From Fallopia convolvulus (Eukaryota > Streptophyta > Magnoliopsida > Caryophyllales > Polygonaceae), in contig OZ024728.1 of the NCBI GenBank assembly GCA_964016875.1, positions 13,126,272 to 13,190,271 on the forward strand: a DNA stretch of 64,000 bases, given 5' to 3'. Of the stretch, positions 1-11,179 are shown one piece after another (positions within the stretch are counted from its first letter, which is position 1; each line of letters starts with the position of its first letter). The notes beneath the pieces are model-generated. The model was not told where the DNA came from and made no database searches. It worked only from the letters and a program-made list of their open reading frames with translations. The position numbers and the translations under genes are program-made.

Positions 1-285
1 AAGGAGGATTTCAATGGGTCAATTGAATGTGACAAAATACTCCTTGGCGTGGTTGAAGGAGAAGGGATACTTCACCGACACGATGAGCGGGAGGCAAAAA
101 GATGTTCAAGTTGGGCCATGTCTTCTCAACATATGAAACCAAACCGGTTCGTGAGTGTGTGGTCCGATCATATTCTACATTTTGCAACAAGATCTACTAA
201 CCGGTAACCTTCCCCTCCTATCATTTTTGTTCAATATTATTTCTCCGAATTTTTTTGTATGTATATATATTTATTTTCGTCTAAT

Positions 286-670
286 AGGGCTGAGGCTCAA
301 CACTAGCTCTATGCTAAAAGACATGTTGCAATCTTCCGTTGGAGGCTTTGACACGATCATACAACACTTGGATAACATGTTTATGGATCAAGTTCGCCGA
401 ATCCAAGAGGAGATGGGAAGGAGTAGATCGGTGACACCGGTTGAAATACTAGATGGACCCGAATGGAAGAAGGTTTTCTTCGACCGCATAGTGAGAAGGT
501 GTTGGACAGAATGCATTAAATTGTTATTGCAACAAGTACAAAGAGCGAAAGATGGGGACATATCCGACGAAGTGAGTCCTCGAGACCGTTGGTGGAGTAC
601 CTCTATATGGAATTTCCTACACCCCAAACGATCAAGGGATATGTTAAAGAAGGCATCCCGTTGTCCCCGA
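286..670 (+). pseudogene. C-terminal fragment of a MULE transposase-like protein
   Basis: The frame reads LRLNTSSMLKDMLQSSVGG and then a helical stretch (DTIIQHLDNMFMDQVRRI). This resembles the region after the catalytic core of MULE/FAR1-type transposases, where a conserved serine-rich LK motif is followed by a long helix. A second frame from about 589 continues with PTPQTIKGYVKEGIPLSP. The 5' part lies before the window, and the upstream frame (about bases 2-150) ends in a stop. Several frames are needed, so this is a relic. The call rests mostly on position directly upstream of an OTU-like domain, as in MULE-2. Confidence 0.4.
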
Positions 671-710
671 TGAAGTTGATATATATTGGAGGCAAGTCCG
701 GTGGGAAGGT

Positions 711-1958
711 TTGGGGACGAATAATCGATTGCCCGGTGATGGGATCAAAGTTTCGTACGAGAAGAAGATATTGGGAAAGTTTTGGTACAAGTTTCAAGCA
801 GGGGAAATTCCCAAGAACACTATCTTCAAGGTCGCCCAAAAGGCGGTGGAGTGTGAAGACCCTCTTTCAGATTATTTGCAAGACCCCTCTCGTGGTGAAG
901 CCGATAAGGAAAGGCCAAGGGGGAGTGAGAAGAAGAGTAGTACTAAGAGGGGGGAGACATTGGAGGAGTACATTGACGACGAGAATAGTAAAGGCAAGGA
1001 GAAGACGATGACAAAGAGGAAGAGGGGGGAGGAGAAGAAGAAGGAAAGGGAGGAGGAGAAGAAGAGGAATGAGGAGGAGAGGCAAAAGAGGGATGAAGAA
1101 AAGAAGAAGAAGAAGAGGGAGGAGGAGAAGAAGATGAAGGAGGAGGAGAGGCAAAAGAGGGATGAAGAAAAGAAGAAGAAGAGGGAGGAGGAGAGAAAGA
1201 AGAAGAAGGAGGAGAAGAAGCGCACTACCGTTGTGTCGCCTAAGTCGACGTATGACCTTGATTTTGATTGGTGTAATGACACGATTGACCCCTTCATGTT
1301 TCAATACATATCTCGGGTCCAAAATGTAGAGGGTGATGGTCATTGTGGGTATCGATCACTTGTCGTGTTACTTGGTGAAGATGAAAGTAAGTACATGGAA
1401 GTTCGGTTGACTCTTTCGGTTTCATTGTACAAAATCAAAATAACTTGGATTTGTTGTACGAGGAAAATGGTGGAATAGCGAGGTTTGTTCGGGAAGTGAG
1501 CATGACAACATCCTCGTGCCCTAAAGAGGGTTGGATGGTAGTTCCGATGATGTGGTTGGTGTTTGCGACTTTCCACAAAGTGGCCGTCGTCGTGTTGAGT
1601 AGATTTGGGCCGCACACATGCCTCCCATTGTGGGCCGAGGAGGGAGATGAGCCTCCTTTGACGGTATATGTTATGGCACTTGTCGAGACCCCCAACGCTG
1701 GACATTTTGTACCGATATGTATTCTTGAACAAAAGCTTGATTTTAACCTAAATTTGTTAGCATATTTTAATAATGTTATATTGTGTGTAGATTTGGTTGG
1801 AAAACGATGAATGTCCTATCCCCCCCCCCCCGCCGCGCCTAGGAAATGGACAACTTACAAACAACCGAGTGTGGATGGATGGGAAACGCACCACCACTAC
1901 GAGAGCCGAATGCAAGACTATGTGGTTCAACGAGCGAGTTCTAGGCGAGGACATATAA
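711..1958 (+). pseudogene. OTU-like cysteine protease domain of MULE-1, frameshifted
   Basis: A Lys/Glu-rich segment (about 1010-1225) is followed by an OTU-type catalytic motif, VEGDGHCGYRSL, at about 1326-1361. It keeps the expected Asp and Cys. After a frame change near 1430 the domain continues (LYEENGGIARFVREV, EGWMVVPMMWLVFAT), and a possible catalytic His lies in AGHFVPI at about 1699. The last exon appears to start after an AG at about 1791 (IWLENDECPIPPP). There a run of 11 C at 1820-1830 is a likely further frame slip, and the frame ends near 1957. OTU-like proteases fused to or following MULE transposases are known in plants. Here the catalytic residues survive although the frame is broken. 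The ribosome could not read it as one protein without the frame changes. Confidence 0.6.
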
Positions 1959-2159
1959 ATAGTTAGGATTGTAATTATTGTTATATATTATAGTTATACT
2001 TTTGACTACTGCTTTTTATATTAAAATTGATCCCGTGAATTGTACATGGAAAGTTGAATATTAGAAACGGGGGCCAAAACGCGACCGGGTTTTTTCCACC
2101 CCGGACCGCTTATCTCACTGTTTTGCTCACTGGCATAGAAGTGCGGAAACGTAGAAACG

Positions 2160-2890
2160 CCCAAATGGGCGGATTTGGAACTCGCTCATGTGGACGGATT
2201 TGGAACCCACCCAAGGGTTGCATTCTTGTTGCATTGGGCGGATTTGTAAGCCGCCCATTTGGGCAGATTAGGGTTTAGGGTTTTGATTATTAATTTGGAA
2301 CACACCCAAACGGGCTTTCTCGCATTAAAATTTAATAACTTGTGCGGGCTATAAATCCGCACAAAATGGTAATCTGTTTATGGATCTCATTTAACCTATA
2401 AATACCACCATGTTGTCCTTCAATCATCAAATAATCCTTACAAGCCTCACATATCTTAATTGCAACTAACGAACCACTCATCAGGAATTCTTCAACCATT
2501 ATTCAACGTGATAGTGGACTTTATCGGTTGATGGCTTCTCGTTGTGTTGAGTAGCTAGGGAGAATGATGTATATGAGTTGAACCATGGTAAGAAATGTCT
2601 AAGAGAAAGCGTCAAATGCCACTATAAGCTCATCGTAAGCAATGTCTAGGAGAAAGCGTCAAACTTCATATATCACTTTATATACCTTAAAACTTTAAAC
2701 CCTAAATCTTGTTGGGCTAATTTTAAACACGACAACCATGGGCGGGTTCACAACCCACCCATATTTTGAAAACAACAAGCGCCAAAATTGCCAAAATGGC
2801 GCTTTTGTGGCCAAACATGGGCGGGTTCACAACCTGCCCAGGTGGTGAAGAAGCGCCAACATGGGCGGGTTCACAACCCGCCCATGTGTT
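2160..2890. repeat. MULE-1 palindrome cluster A (GCGGGTTnnnAACCCGC family)
   Basis: Dyads occur at 2160-2270 (GGCGGATTTGTAAGCCGCC and relatives), about 2340-2365 (TGTGCGGGCTATAAATCCGCA) and three times at 2742-2885 (GCGGGTTCACAACCCGC, the last a perfect inverted repeat flanked by GG/CC). The spacers include a repeated GGCGCTTxxGGCCA type sequence. The same motif family returns at 27477-28094, near the right end of the element. The cluster lies between the OTU gene and the convergent PMD gene. Confidence 0.75.
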
Positions 2891-3405
2891 GGCATTCGGC
2901 GCAGATTATGTTATGACGATTTTCTAATATCCGGTCTGACCGAGAAAAATGCAATTCCGGGTTTGGACTGGGACCGGAATATCCAAAAATGCAGATTGCG
3001 GCTCAAAACCTTTACAAGTGACAGCAGCAATGCTATTTATCCTCAAAAGATTTTGAGGAACTTGCATGTTGTCATGTAGCCTCTTTACTTTTATGTTCGT
3101 TACAGTTATTGCACAGAAGCAATCAATTACAATGTTCACAATACATGTCTACAAATTATAAGCTCTGAGCATATCTAATTCTCTCCAAAAAAACAAAAAT
3201 TAAAAAAATCAAACTCGCTTATCAAAGACGATGCTTTCTTATGATCTTAGCCACAAATCAATTTGAATATCGTCTCCTAGTTGAATATGGTTGGCATTCG
3301 GTAGACGGCAAGTGATGAATATTAAGAATTTAATCTTCTACTTCAGTTTCGAACATAAAGCTCGGGAATACAGTAGTGATGTCCCTAAGCAGTTTACCAC
3401 ATCAT
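2891..3405. other. Non-coding interval between MULE-1 OTU gene and PMD 3' repeats
   Basis: No gene is recognised here. A stretch at 2900-3140 is less AT-rich than its flanks and could be a captured host 3' end, but nothing in it is recognisable. The remainder is AT-rich without clear repeats. Confidence 0.4.
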
Positions 3406-3579
3406 CAACAATCCAAAATCGTCGAAATCGTCATAACATAATCTAAAACAATTCATACAATGTCAACAATCCAAATTCGTCGAAATCGTCATAACATAAT
3501 CTAAAACAATCCATACAACGTCAATAATCAAAAATCGTCGAAATCGTCATAACGTAATCTAAAACAATCCATACAACGT
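3406..3579. repeat. 58-bp tandem repeat, 3 copies
   Basis: Copies start at 3406, 3464 and 3522, each beginning CAACAATCCAAA or a close variant and containing TCGTCGAAATCGTCATAAC. They lie directly beyond the 3' end of the PMD gene (which is on -), as the 42-bp repeats do in MULE-2. Confidence 0.85.
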
Positions 3580-3600
3580 CAACAATCCAAAACTAAATCC

Positions 3601-3715
3601 AAACTAAATCAAAACAACAATCCAAACTAAATCCAAACAACAATCCAAACTAAATCGAAACAACAATCCAAATTAAATCCAAACAACAATCCAAACTAAA
3701 TCGAAACAACAATCA
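3601..3715. repeat. 23-bp tandem repeat, 5 copies
   Basis: The unit is AAACTAAATCCAAACAACAA plus TCC, starting at 3601, 3624, 3647, 3670 and 3693 with one or two changes per copy. It continues the 58-bp array and shares its CAACAATCC segment, so it probably arose from part of that unit. Confidence 0.85.
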
Positions 3716-3918
3716 AACAATCCAAATGCAGAATAACATAAATGTCAACACAATCGATCCGCCCAATCGGGGTCGTTGTCCGGGTCAGCCCAACCTCGGA
3801 CCTCTCTTGCATCCTCCTCTCAAGCTCGCTCTTCCGCCATCCTAGACGACTCCCCTCGTTCCCAAATGGATGGGACACGATCCTTGCTCTCGGCCCACCT
3901 CGACTACTCCGCCGGCCT

Positions 3919-4315
3919 CTACGATGCTCGAATCGAAGGGGGAGCAACCGGTGTAACGTCCAGCCCACAAAGACCTCCCAAGTAATGTAAATCAATATGA
4001 GCATGCCCCTCCATGGCCGAAAGCACGTGTTCCCTAATCATCTGGAAACCCTGCAATATAAAACGACATATGCAATTAGACGTAATATAAACACAACTCA
4101 AAAGTAATTCTTAGATAATATAAACACACTCACCTTGTGAAAATCGACAGCCTGAAGAGGGGCTCAAACAATGCGCGGCTAAACGGGCGCCATCGGACAC
4201 ACATACGGATGCGAGATCTGTAAGAACCAGTCCAGGTACTCGTCGTCGACGTCCCACGGAGTGACAGCACATGGCGACGTGAGGATGAATGGACAAATGT
4301 GGTCCATAATGCTAC
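3919..4315 (-). pseudogene. MULE-1 plant mobile domain gene, 3' segment
   Basis: On -, the segment starts in frame with the piece at 11485-12689 across the solo LTR insertion: GRGS before the break joins IMDHICPF after it. It reads WDVDDEYLDWFLQISHPYV, the tryptophan/tyrosine-rich block near the end of PMD domains. Two stops follow (TAG and TGA near 4170 and 4155), then a donor-like AAG/GTGAGT at about 4135 and an acceptor TTGCAG at about 4053. The last exon (GFQMIREHVLSAMEGHAHID) ends at TAG at 3919-3921. Other frames carry more recognisable residues to about 3742, so the original end may be further on. The stops make it non-functional. Confidence 0.65.
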
Positions 4316-4471
4316 TATTGGTGAGGGTTTCTTGACAACAAATATATTTATAAGTCAAGACCCCACTAATTATAGCGAAGTCAAGACCGTCCACGAAAAG
4401 CAAGGTTGTCTTTTTACCGAACTAAAGGCATAGAAACAAGCAAAACAAATCAAAAACAGTTACGACAGACC

Positions 4472-4502
4472 TCGTTAACGACCCTGACAAGGTCGTTAAC
4501 GA
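4472..4502. repeat. Palindrome pair TCGTTAACGA in the solo LTR
   Basis: TCGTTAACGA occurs at 4472-4481 and 4493-4502, separated by CCCTGACAAGG. Related copies lie in the other part of the same LTR at 11146-11179. Confidence 0.75.
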
Positions 4503-4549
4503 TCCTGCAATTCTACTTGAAACAGAACAAATAACAATGCAAATGTAGG

Positions 4550-6167
4550 TGATAGCTTGCATATAGGTGTGGTTTAGATGCATGTTTTGCATTGGTTTTG
4601 CGTAAGTTTTACTTAGTTTTAGTTAGTTTTAGGTTAGTTTCTAGGATCTAGTGTTTTCGGGTAGTTGCGCTTGTTTTGTTCGGTTTTGCAGATCTTTAGG
4701 TAAACAAGCGTGGACAGGACGGAGCCTAGTAGACTATGGAGGTGTTTGATTAATCTTAGAGTGATACAATTGAAGATCAAAAGATCCAAGGCCCAAGAGT
4801 TTGTGTGAAAACAACGCTTAAATCCGGGCTATGCATTGGAGTTCTTGTTTCGACACCACTATCTTGCAAGGATTTTTTTGGGAGATATAGTAGTCAGATG
4901 AAGCTAAATTTGGTATCACTAGAAAGCTAATTCAAAGAGCTACAATTCATATTTTTACTCCGAGTCCAAGTTCCAACTATAAGTAGGTCAAAACAGCCTC
5001 TGAAGTGTCACCTAAATGCTGAACCGAGGGTAAAAGCGCGGGTTGCATGCTAAATGCGCGACCGCGCAATTTTGGACCTAACCCAAGCAATTTTGACTGA
5101 GAGCAAGTGCGCGACTTACCAATTGCGCGGCCGCGCAATTGGAGGTGCAACCCGCGCTTTCTGGAGTTTTACGCGGAGACTTGGGCCGACATTTAGGCTT
5201 TGCTTTTTGGGCTTGCTTTATTAATTGTCTGAAGATGTGCTTCTTTGTAGGGTTTTTGAGGATTGTTTTGTGAGACATATTTAAACTCTTGTCAGTCTAT
5301 CTTTTTCATAACATTGATCATACTTTTGGAGGTTAGGGTTTTTCTCTCTAGTGGCAAAACTTTAAACCTTTGTATGTTTTTCTTAATTTTAATTATGCAT
5401 TGCTAAATTTCATTGTGTTTGGCTAGTTATTGAAGTCATGATTTGCATATTGTTGTGAGGTTTAATTTGATTCTCTATAAACTTGAATAGTGTTTATTCC
5501 CTGCGCTTAATTGAATCTAAACTAGGGTTTTGTTAGATTGATCACCTAATTGAATTTCTAGTTATAACTGAATCTTATTAATTACCGGTCGGAGTTAATT
5601 TGATCAAGAGTATAGTTTAATCAATTTAGTACCGGTTGGACTAGTTGGTTAAAGAAGGGAATGAATTCACAAGTCACTTAGATGTCTGGTTGCTCTAAGT
5701 GTTTGTTTCTATTGATAACTTGAATTGGTATGATGTTGTCTAATTAAATCTAGAAGGTCTTCTAGGTTGTTAGATGATTAGGGTTGTTAGACTAGTAGTT
5801 CTATAAAACTAAATCTGAAGTTTGGGTGATAATCCTTAGTAGGGTCATAATCCACAATAGATTATTCAAGTGAGAAGAGAATCAAGAGAATCGATGATCA
5901 ACAAAACAATGTCACGATGGATTTAACTAGTTGAACACGCTTGTTTATTATTGATTTAAATCATCTTTTGCATTCATATTTACTTTTACTTTGCATCTTA
6001 GATTAGACTTTCAATCATAAAACCCCCCTTCTTTGGTTACTTGGCATCCAAGTAATAACACAAATACACGAGTCCTGGTGGGATCGACCCTTGCTTACCA
6101 TTCTACTCAGATTGTTTAAGTAAGGTTTCTTTGATAGGTATTAACGACCACTGAAAATATCTCATCA
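4550..6167 (+). repeat. 5' LTR of Athila-like element (1618 bp)
   Basis: Runs from TGATAGCTTGC to CTCATCA. It holds the 24-bp palindrome at 5119-5142, and an inverted pair (GCGCGGGTTGCA near 5036, TGCAACCCGCGC near 5145) surrounds it. It is about 500 bp longer than the 3' LTR because of a deletion in the latter. Confidence 0.88.
5119..5142. repeat. 24-bp perfect palindrome in the Athila-like LTR
   Basis: The core is ATTGCGCGGCCGCGCAAT, extended by CCA and TGG to a 24-bp perfect palindrome. A half-related site (GCGCGACCGCGC) lies at about 5056. The identical 24 bp are in the 3' LTR at 9682-9705. Confidence 0.9.
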
Positions 6168-6171
6168 AATT

Positions 6172-6190
6172 TGGCGTTGTTGTCGGGAAC
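6172..6190 (+). promoter_or_regulatory. Primer binding site of Athila-like element
   Basis: TGGCGTTGTTGTCGGGAAC starts four bases after the LTR end. It resembles the complement of the 3' end of plant tRNA-Asp (TGGCGCCGTTGCCGGGGA) with a few changes. Confidence 0.7.
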
Positions 6191-6275
6191 TCGTCGTTAT
6201 TTGTGTTTTTACTTGTGTGCTATTCTTGGTGTTGTGAACCTATCTTGTGGTTCATAACACCCGTGCTACTGATCT

Positions 6276-7457
6276 ATGGCTTTGTTCGATTGTAGACAAC
6301 TGCAGGATGAAGACTTCTATGAATATTTTTCAAGATTTCAAGACCATGTGTTTGAACTTGGTGCTTGGGGATTAGAGTACAATGATAGAGAGGTAAACAT
6401 GGGAGTTATCCATGGTATGAATCTTGAGACAAGGGGATTAGCTGACTACATGAGCAATGAGAGGCTTTTATTTATGGGACCTGAGGAATGTTGGGATTTC
6501 TTTTGTTTCATGAGTCATCAGAGTTTTTTGGTCGAGTCATCTTCCCTACCACCTCAGCTGGTTGATAAGTCTCTTGAGGATTTAATCAGGGATATCTCAA
6601 AAGGGGCGGATACTATAATCAAGGAGCATTGTGAGTCTTGTTCTTTATATTTTCATTCCACAATCTCATGCCCTTTTGAGTTGTGTGAAAGGAGTGGTGG
6701 AATCACATTGGAGTCAAACGATCATGAGTCAGACACTCAGATTCAAGTTGAGGAGCAATCTACTACACTTGATGTGAGTTATGAAGATGAATTTGATGTC
6801 CAACATGAATTCACACCTATAAGTCATGCTTAGCAGATTATCACATAGCCAAAGGAAGTTTGTTATGGCATAGAGATTCTTACAGAGCCTAGGGAGCTTG
6901 AATCATCTTCACTCATGTGGAGTAAATTGTTACATGGTTTTGTGGTTTTGGAAGAAGACTCGTTTGTTGACCATGATGACTTCTTTGTTGATGAAGTAGA
7001 CAACCATGAGGGAGAAAATCAACATGATACATCTATTAAGTCTCCCGCTGTCATGGTGTACCCTATGTTAGGCCTTGACATCCCATGCTTCAGTTTCTCC
7101 ACCTTCTCACATCCAGAGCTTATGTAGTTCCAAGATGAGGAACCAAGTCGACAACACAAGGTGGAAGATGAAGAATATATGGAGTTCATCTTGGATAAAA
7201 GTGGTATTGCTGATAAGTTCTTTGATTCATATTGTAAGTATTTTCTAAAGCCACCACTTGTGCTGAATTTCTTTGAACAAATGTCATCTCATGAAAATTG
7301 GGCACACATGTTTGATAAATTAAAACGGTCGTTGAAATTTATATTATGCTTAATTGATTTATCATTGTGTTACTTATGTCTTTTTGAGATGTGTGCACGG
7401 GGGTTTGACAGGTTGCTAAGGGCATTGACAATGTCTAATCTTGTCAATTCATGCTAA
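6276..7457 (+). pseudogene. Degenerate gag-like ORF of Athila-like element
   Basis: One frame runs from ATG 6276 to about 7457, interrupted by stops near 6831 and 7125 and one between them. The first part (residues about 8-85, e.g. DFYEYFSRFQDHVFELGAW) has the spacing of aromatic and helical residues of a retrotransposon gag domain. The rest is acidic with Cys-x2-Cys (CESCSLYF) and has no clear zinc knuckle. The shared frame across the stops shows that it was once a single protein of nearly 400 residues. No pol follows. The gag assignment is by position and weak similarity. Confidence 0.5.
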
Positions 7458-7488
7458 GGGTCAAGCTAATGACGTTAAACAAGTGCTT

Positions 7489-7506
7489 CTTGGGAGGCAA
7501 CCCAAG
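7489..7506 (+). promoter_or_regulatory. Conserved TTGGG-AGGCAA-CCCAA hairpin
   Basis: CTTGGGAGGCAACCCAAG follows the gag-like frame. A GGGAGGCAACCC hairpin is a known feature of Athila-group elements downstream of their coding region and supports the lineage call. Confidence 0.6.
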
Positions 7507-7510
7507 GCTT

Positions 7511-9112
7511 AGATTAGTTTTGTTTTTCAGTAAATCTTTTGATTTTTAGGTAGTTTTTGGTGTGTGTTAGATACCCCAAGTCCGAAGATTAATAACCCGA
7601 AGAAGCCTTCACCACCACCGTCGGATTTCCCGCCGCACTACCATGACAGCTCAAGATCTTTGTGAGTTCTTCTCTTTCCCTTACTTCTTACTATACTTTG
7701 GGGACAAAGTATGTTTTAAGCATGGGGGAAGGGAATTACTTTTGCATTGCATGTAGTTGCATTAGATTAGGTCATATTTAAAAATTTTGCATGCATTGAT
7801 TAAAATTCTTGAAAAAATCAAAAAAATTCAAATTTTTTTTTTGAAAAATTACAAAAAAATATTGCATTAGGTTCTTATTTCCCCATTGTTTGATACCTCT
7901 TGTGTTTCTATGCTAAGTATAAGTCCTAACCCATGATTTGCATGATATGCTGAAGTTTCTATGATATGAGTATGATCATTGATTAAATACTTTGACTATA
8001 GGATGGAGCATGTATATAGCTTGAGTTTTAGATTCATTCTGATGTTCTAGACATAATTTACCTTGTGAGATATTTGGCCTTTCATGATTATTTGTTCTCT
8101 ATATTTTTTGAGTGTATCACCATGATTATCTAGCTCTAGAACTTGCGTTATGACTCTTTTTCAAGGCTGCTTTATATGATTGAATGCATTATGCATGACA
8201 TTAAAATGATTGAGGCATTGTTTCTTAATAGCCTATTATTTCCCTTCCTACCTTACAAGATCCATGTTCTTGATACCCCATTTCATTTGAGCTTTAAGCC
8301 TATTTTTGATAGCTCCACAAAATTTTCTTAGCCTAATAAGCTTGACCCATCCGAGATTTAGGACTTTAGGTTGTGTTTTTGTTTTGTGTGGATTTGGTAT
8401 AAGTATGAGGGAGGTTGAAAAGAGAGGTGGAAAAGAGAAAATACAACTCTTGTGTGCAAAGTGAAAAAAATGAAGATGAAAGATAAGTGCAAAGAAAGAA
8501 AAAGTGAGCTTGAAAGGTTAGTAACCTTCATAAAGTGTAAGAAGAGTTAAAAAGAGGCAAAAAGTGAAAAGAAAGAAAGAAGGAAGGGAAAAAAAGAAAC
8601 GAAGTTCATAAATGAGTTTATGGAGTTGGTGAAGAAAGTTTGGGAGTATTAAGAGAAAAAGTGTAAAGTTTGGGCTTAGGATTAGTTCTGTATCCCGGAT
8701 TTAGCACCACAAGCCAAATATGATCCCCTTCCAAATTTCTCTTTACCTTGGCCCCATTACAACCCTTAAAAATACCTCTTGATTTTTGTTATGTGTTTGA
8801 TCCCCAGCGGTGGAGATTTAGAACTCTGATGCAAGCTTATGGCAGTCTAGTTTTCATGGCTGGTTTTTGAGTGAAATACATACCTTTAAACACTTGAGAG
8901 TTTGAGTGCAAACACATTTACCTAGGTGAGGTCTAGAATGAATGAATGGTCATTGCTCTTTGCTTGTTATAATGCAAGCTATGAAGTCTTGGTCGGGTTT
9001 TTTTTTGTGAACTGCTTGTTTGATTTGAGATGGATGTATGATTGCATTTCTGTGGTATGTTTTGGATTTATGACTTGCTTGAGGACAAGAAAGGGTGAAG
9101 CATGGGGGAATT
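7511..9112 (+). other. Non-coding 3' internal region of Athila-like element with polypurine tract
   Basis: About 1.6 kb without a supported gene. It includes a purine-rich stretch (8400-8660) and two CATGGGGGAA motifs. The second, ending GGGGGAATT at 9104-9112, abuts the 3' LTR as the polypurine tract. Confidence 0.6.
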
Positions 9113-10222
9113 TGATAGCTTGCATATAGGTGTAGTTTAGATGCATGTTTTGTATTGGTTTTGCATAAGTTTTACTTATTTTTAGTTAGTTTTAGGTTAG
9201 TTTCTAGGATCTAGTATTTTCGGGTAGTTGCGCTTGTTTTGTTCGGTTTTGCAGATCTTTAGGTAAACAAGCGTGGACAGGACGGAGCTTAGCGAACTAT
9301 GGAGGTGTTTGATTAAGCTTAGAGTGATACAAGTGAAGATCAAAAGATCCAAGACCTAAGAGTTTGTGTGAAAAGAACGCTTAAATCCGGGCTATGCATT
9401 GGAGTTCTTGTTTCGACACCACTATTTTGCAAGGCTTGTTTTGGGAGCTATAGTGATCACATGAAGCTGAATTTGGTATAACTATAAAGCTAATTCAAAA
9501 AGCTACAATTTACGTTTTTACTCCGAGTCCAAATTCCAAATCCAAGTAGGTCAAAACAGCCTCTGAAGTGTCACCTAAATGTTGAACCGAGGGTAAAAGC
9601 GCGGGTTGCATGCTAAATGCTCGACCGCGCAATTTTGGACCTAACCCAAGCAATTTTGACTGAGAGCAAGTGCGCGATTTGCCAATTGCGCGGCCGCGCA
9701 ATTGGAGGTGCAACCCGCGCTTTCTGGAGTTTTAAGCGGAGACTTGGGCCGACATTTGGGCTTGCTTTATTAATTGTCTGAAGATGTGCTTCTTTGTAGG
9801 GTTTTTGAGGATTGTTTTGTGAGGCATATTTAAACTCTTGTTAGTCTATCTTTTTCATAACATTGATCATACTTTTGGAGGCTAGGGTTTTTCTCTCTAG
9901 AGGCAAAACTTTAAACCTTTGTAAGTTTTTCTTAATTTTAATTATGCATTGCTAAATTTCATTGTGTTTGGCTAGATTTAACTAGTTGAACACGCTTGTT
10001 TATTATTGATTTAAATCATCTTTTGCATTCATATTTACTTTTACTTTGCATCTTAGATTAGACTTTCAATCATAAAACCCCCCTTCTTTGGTTACTTGGC
10101 ATCCAAGTAATAACACAAATACACGAGTCCTTGTGGGATCGGCCCTTGCTTACCATTCTACTCAGATTGGTTAAGTAAGGTTTCTTTGATAGGTATTACC
10201 GACCACTGAAAATACCTCATCA
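9113..10222 (+). repeat. 3' LTR of Athila-like element (1110 bp, internally deleted)
   Basis: Same ends as the 5' LTR. About 500 bp corresponding to 5425-5925 of the 5' LTR are missing, with the junction at GGCTAG/ATTTAACTAG, where a short CTAG repeat probably mediated the loss. The palindrome at 9682-9705 is intact. Confidence 0.88.
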
Positions 10223-10834
10223 GCAGGCTCGGTACCGATCCAAAGTGCCTCGGTAACAAGTGAAATCGAATGCAAAAGTTGAAGAAATTCAAAGGATAAA
10301 AAGCTCTAGGACAAGGGTTATCACAACATAGCTATGTATATAAACTCATATGAAGATAAAGATCATGCCTTTAAAGATAAATCTATCAACTTTCGCTGAT
10401 TAAACAAGCAGATCAATCAACTTTTATAAATCAATTCACTTTATTACTTGTTTTGAATCCAAAGCTCGAGACTTTCGTTATCGAACAATATCAACATTCA
10501 AGTTCACAACTTTTCTCTTTCGATCAAGCAACATACTTAAATTACTTCGACACTCGTCTAAGCATAAGCACAACAAGCAATTCAAAAGATAGAAGGCAAT
10601 CAAAACATCAATATATTCATTCAACCATGCACAATATGTCGGGCTTCAACCCCGACCCCAAATAAGAAAACTACTCACTCTTCATTGAATCAAAGCAAAC
10701 AACATTAATCAAAGAAAGTATTGAAAAGAAAAACTTACTTCAAATTAAAAGAAATATCGTCTTACAAATACTTGCGGAATCCGAAAACAACTAAGATCAA
10801 CGAACAAGAAGCTTGATTAACGAACCCAAACTCC

Positions 10835-10836
<2 letters not shown>

Positions 10837-10873
<37 letters not shown>
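10837..10873. repeat. CT microsatellite
   Basis: About 18 CT units within the solo LTR. The + strand ORF over it is an artefact of the repeat. Confidence 0.9.
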
Positions 10874-10875
<2 letters not shown>

Positions 10876-11145
10876 CGGAAACAGTCCGATTCTCTCTTTA
10901 TCGACTTCTCTCCTAAACTAATCGAACCCCCCCTGTCTAGGCTTAGAACAAGGTTATTTATACTAAGAAAGCTATCTAATAAAAGATCTAAAAGATAAAA
11001 ACTTACCCAACTTAAAAGATAACAAGATAAAAGATATTAATTTTGAGAGTCGGCTGCGCTCTACCGACACAGGTCACCTTGTTAACGACTTGCACAGGGT
11101 CAGTAGACATTTGTTGAACTTTTTAACAAAAACTCTGATTTACAG

Positions 11146-11179
11146 CTCGGTAACGACCCTCACAGGTCGTTAACGAGCC
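11146..11179. repeat. Palindrome pair in the solo LTR, right part
   Basis: CTCGGTAACGAC at 11146-11157 and GGTCGTTAACGAGCC at 11165-11179 match the pair at 4472-4502. A related CTCGGTACCGA is at 10228-10238. Confidence 0.7.

Larger units (their letters stand above)
4550..10222 (+). mobile_element. Non-autonomous Athila-like Ty3/gypsy LTR retrotransposon
   Basis: Both LTRs start TGATAGCTTGC and end CTCATCA. The flanks are GTAGG (4545-4549) and GCAGG (10223-10227), a target duplication with one change. The element has an Asp-tRNA-like primer binding site, one degenerate gag-like frame, a conserved TTGGG/CCCAA hairpin and a polypurine tract ending GGGGGAATT next to the 3' LTR. There is no protease, reverse transcriptase or integrase, so it depends on a relative for movement. 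It inserted into an existing solo LTR, so it is younger than that LTR. Confidence 0.85.

Noticed and set aside
867..1343. Leucine/serine-rich ORFs on the - strand
   Set aside because: They are the complement of the Lys/Glu-rich purine tract of the OTU gene.
2268..2284. TTAGGGTTTAGGGTTTT resembling plant telomere repeat
   Set aside because: Only about two units, within a dyad cluster. Too short for an interstitial telomere.
7161..7457. Independent hydrophobic gene in the Athila-like element
   Set aside because: It is in the same frame as the gag-like ORF beyond stop codons and is best read as its decayed end.
11041..11060. GTCGGCTGCGCTCTACCGAC as another dyad
   Set aside because: Arms GTCGG/CCGAC are only five bases, so it could be chance. 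Not used as evidence.
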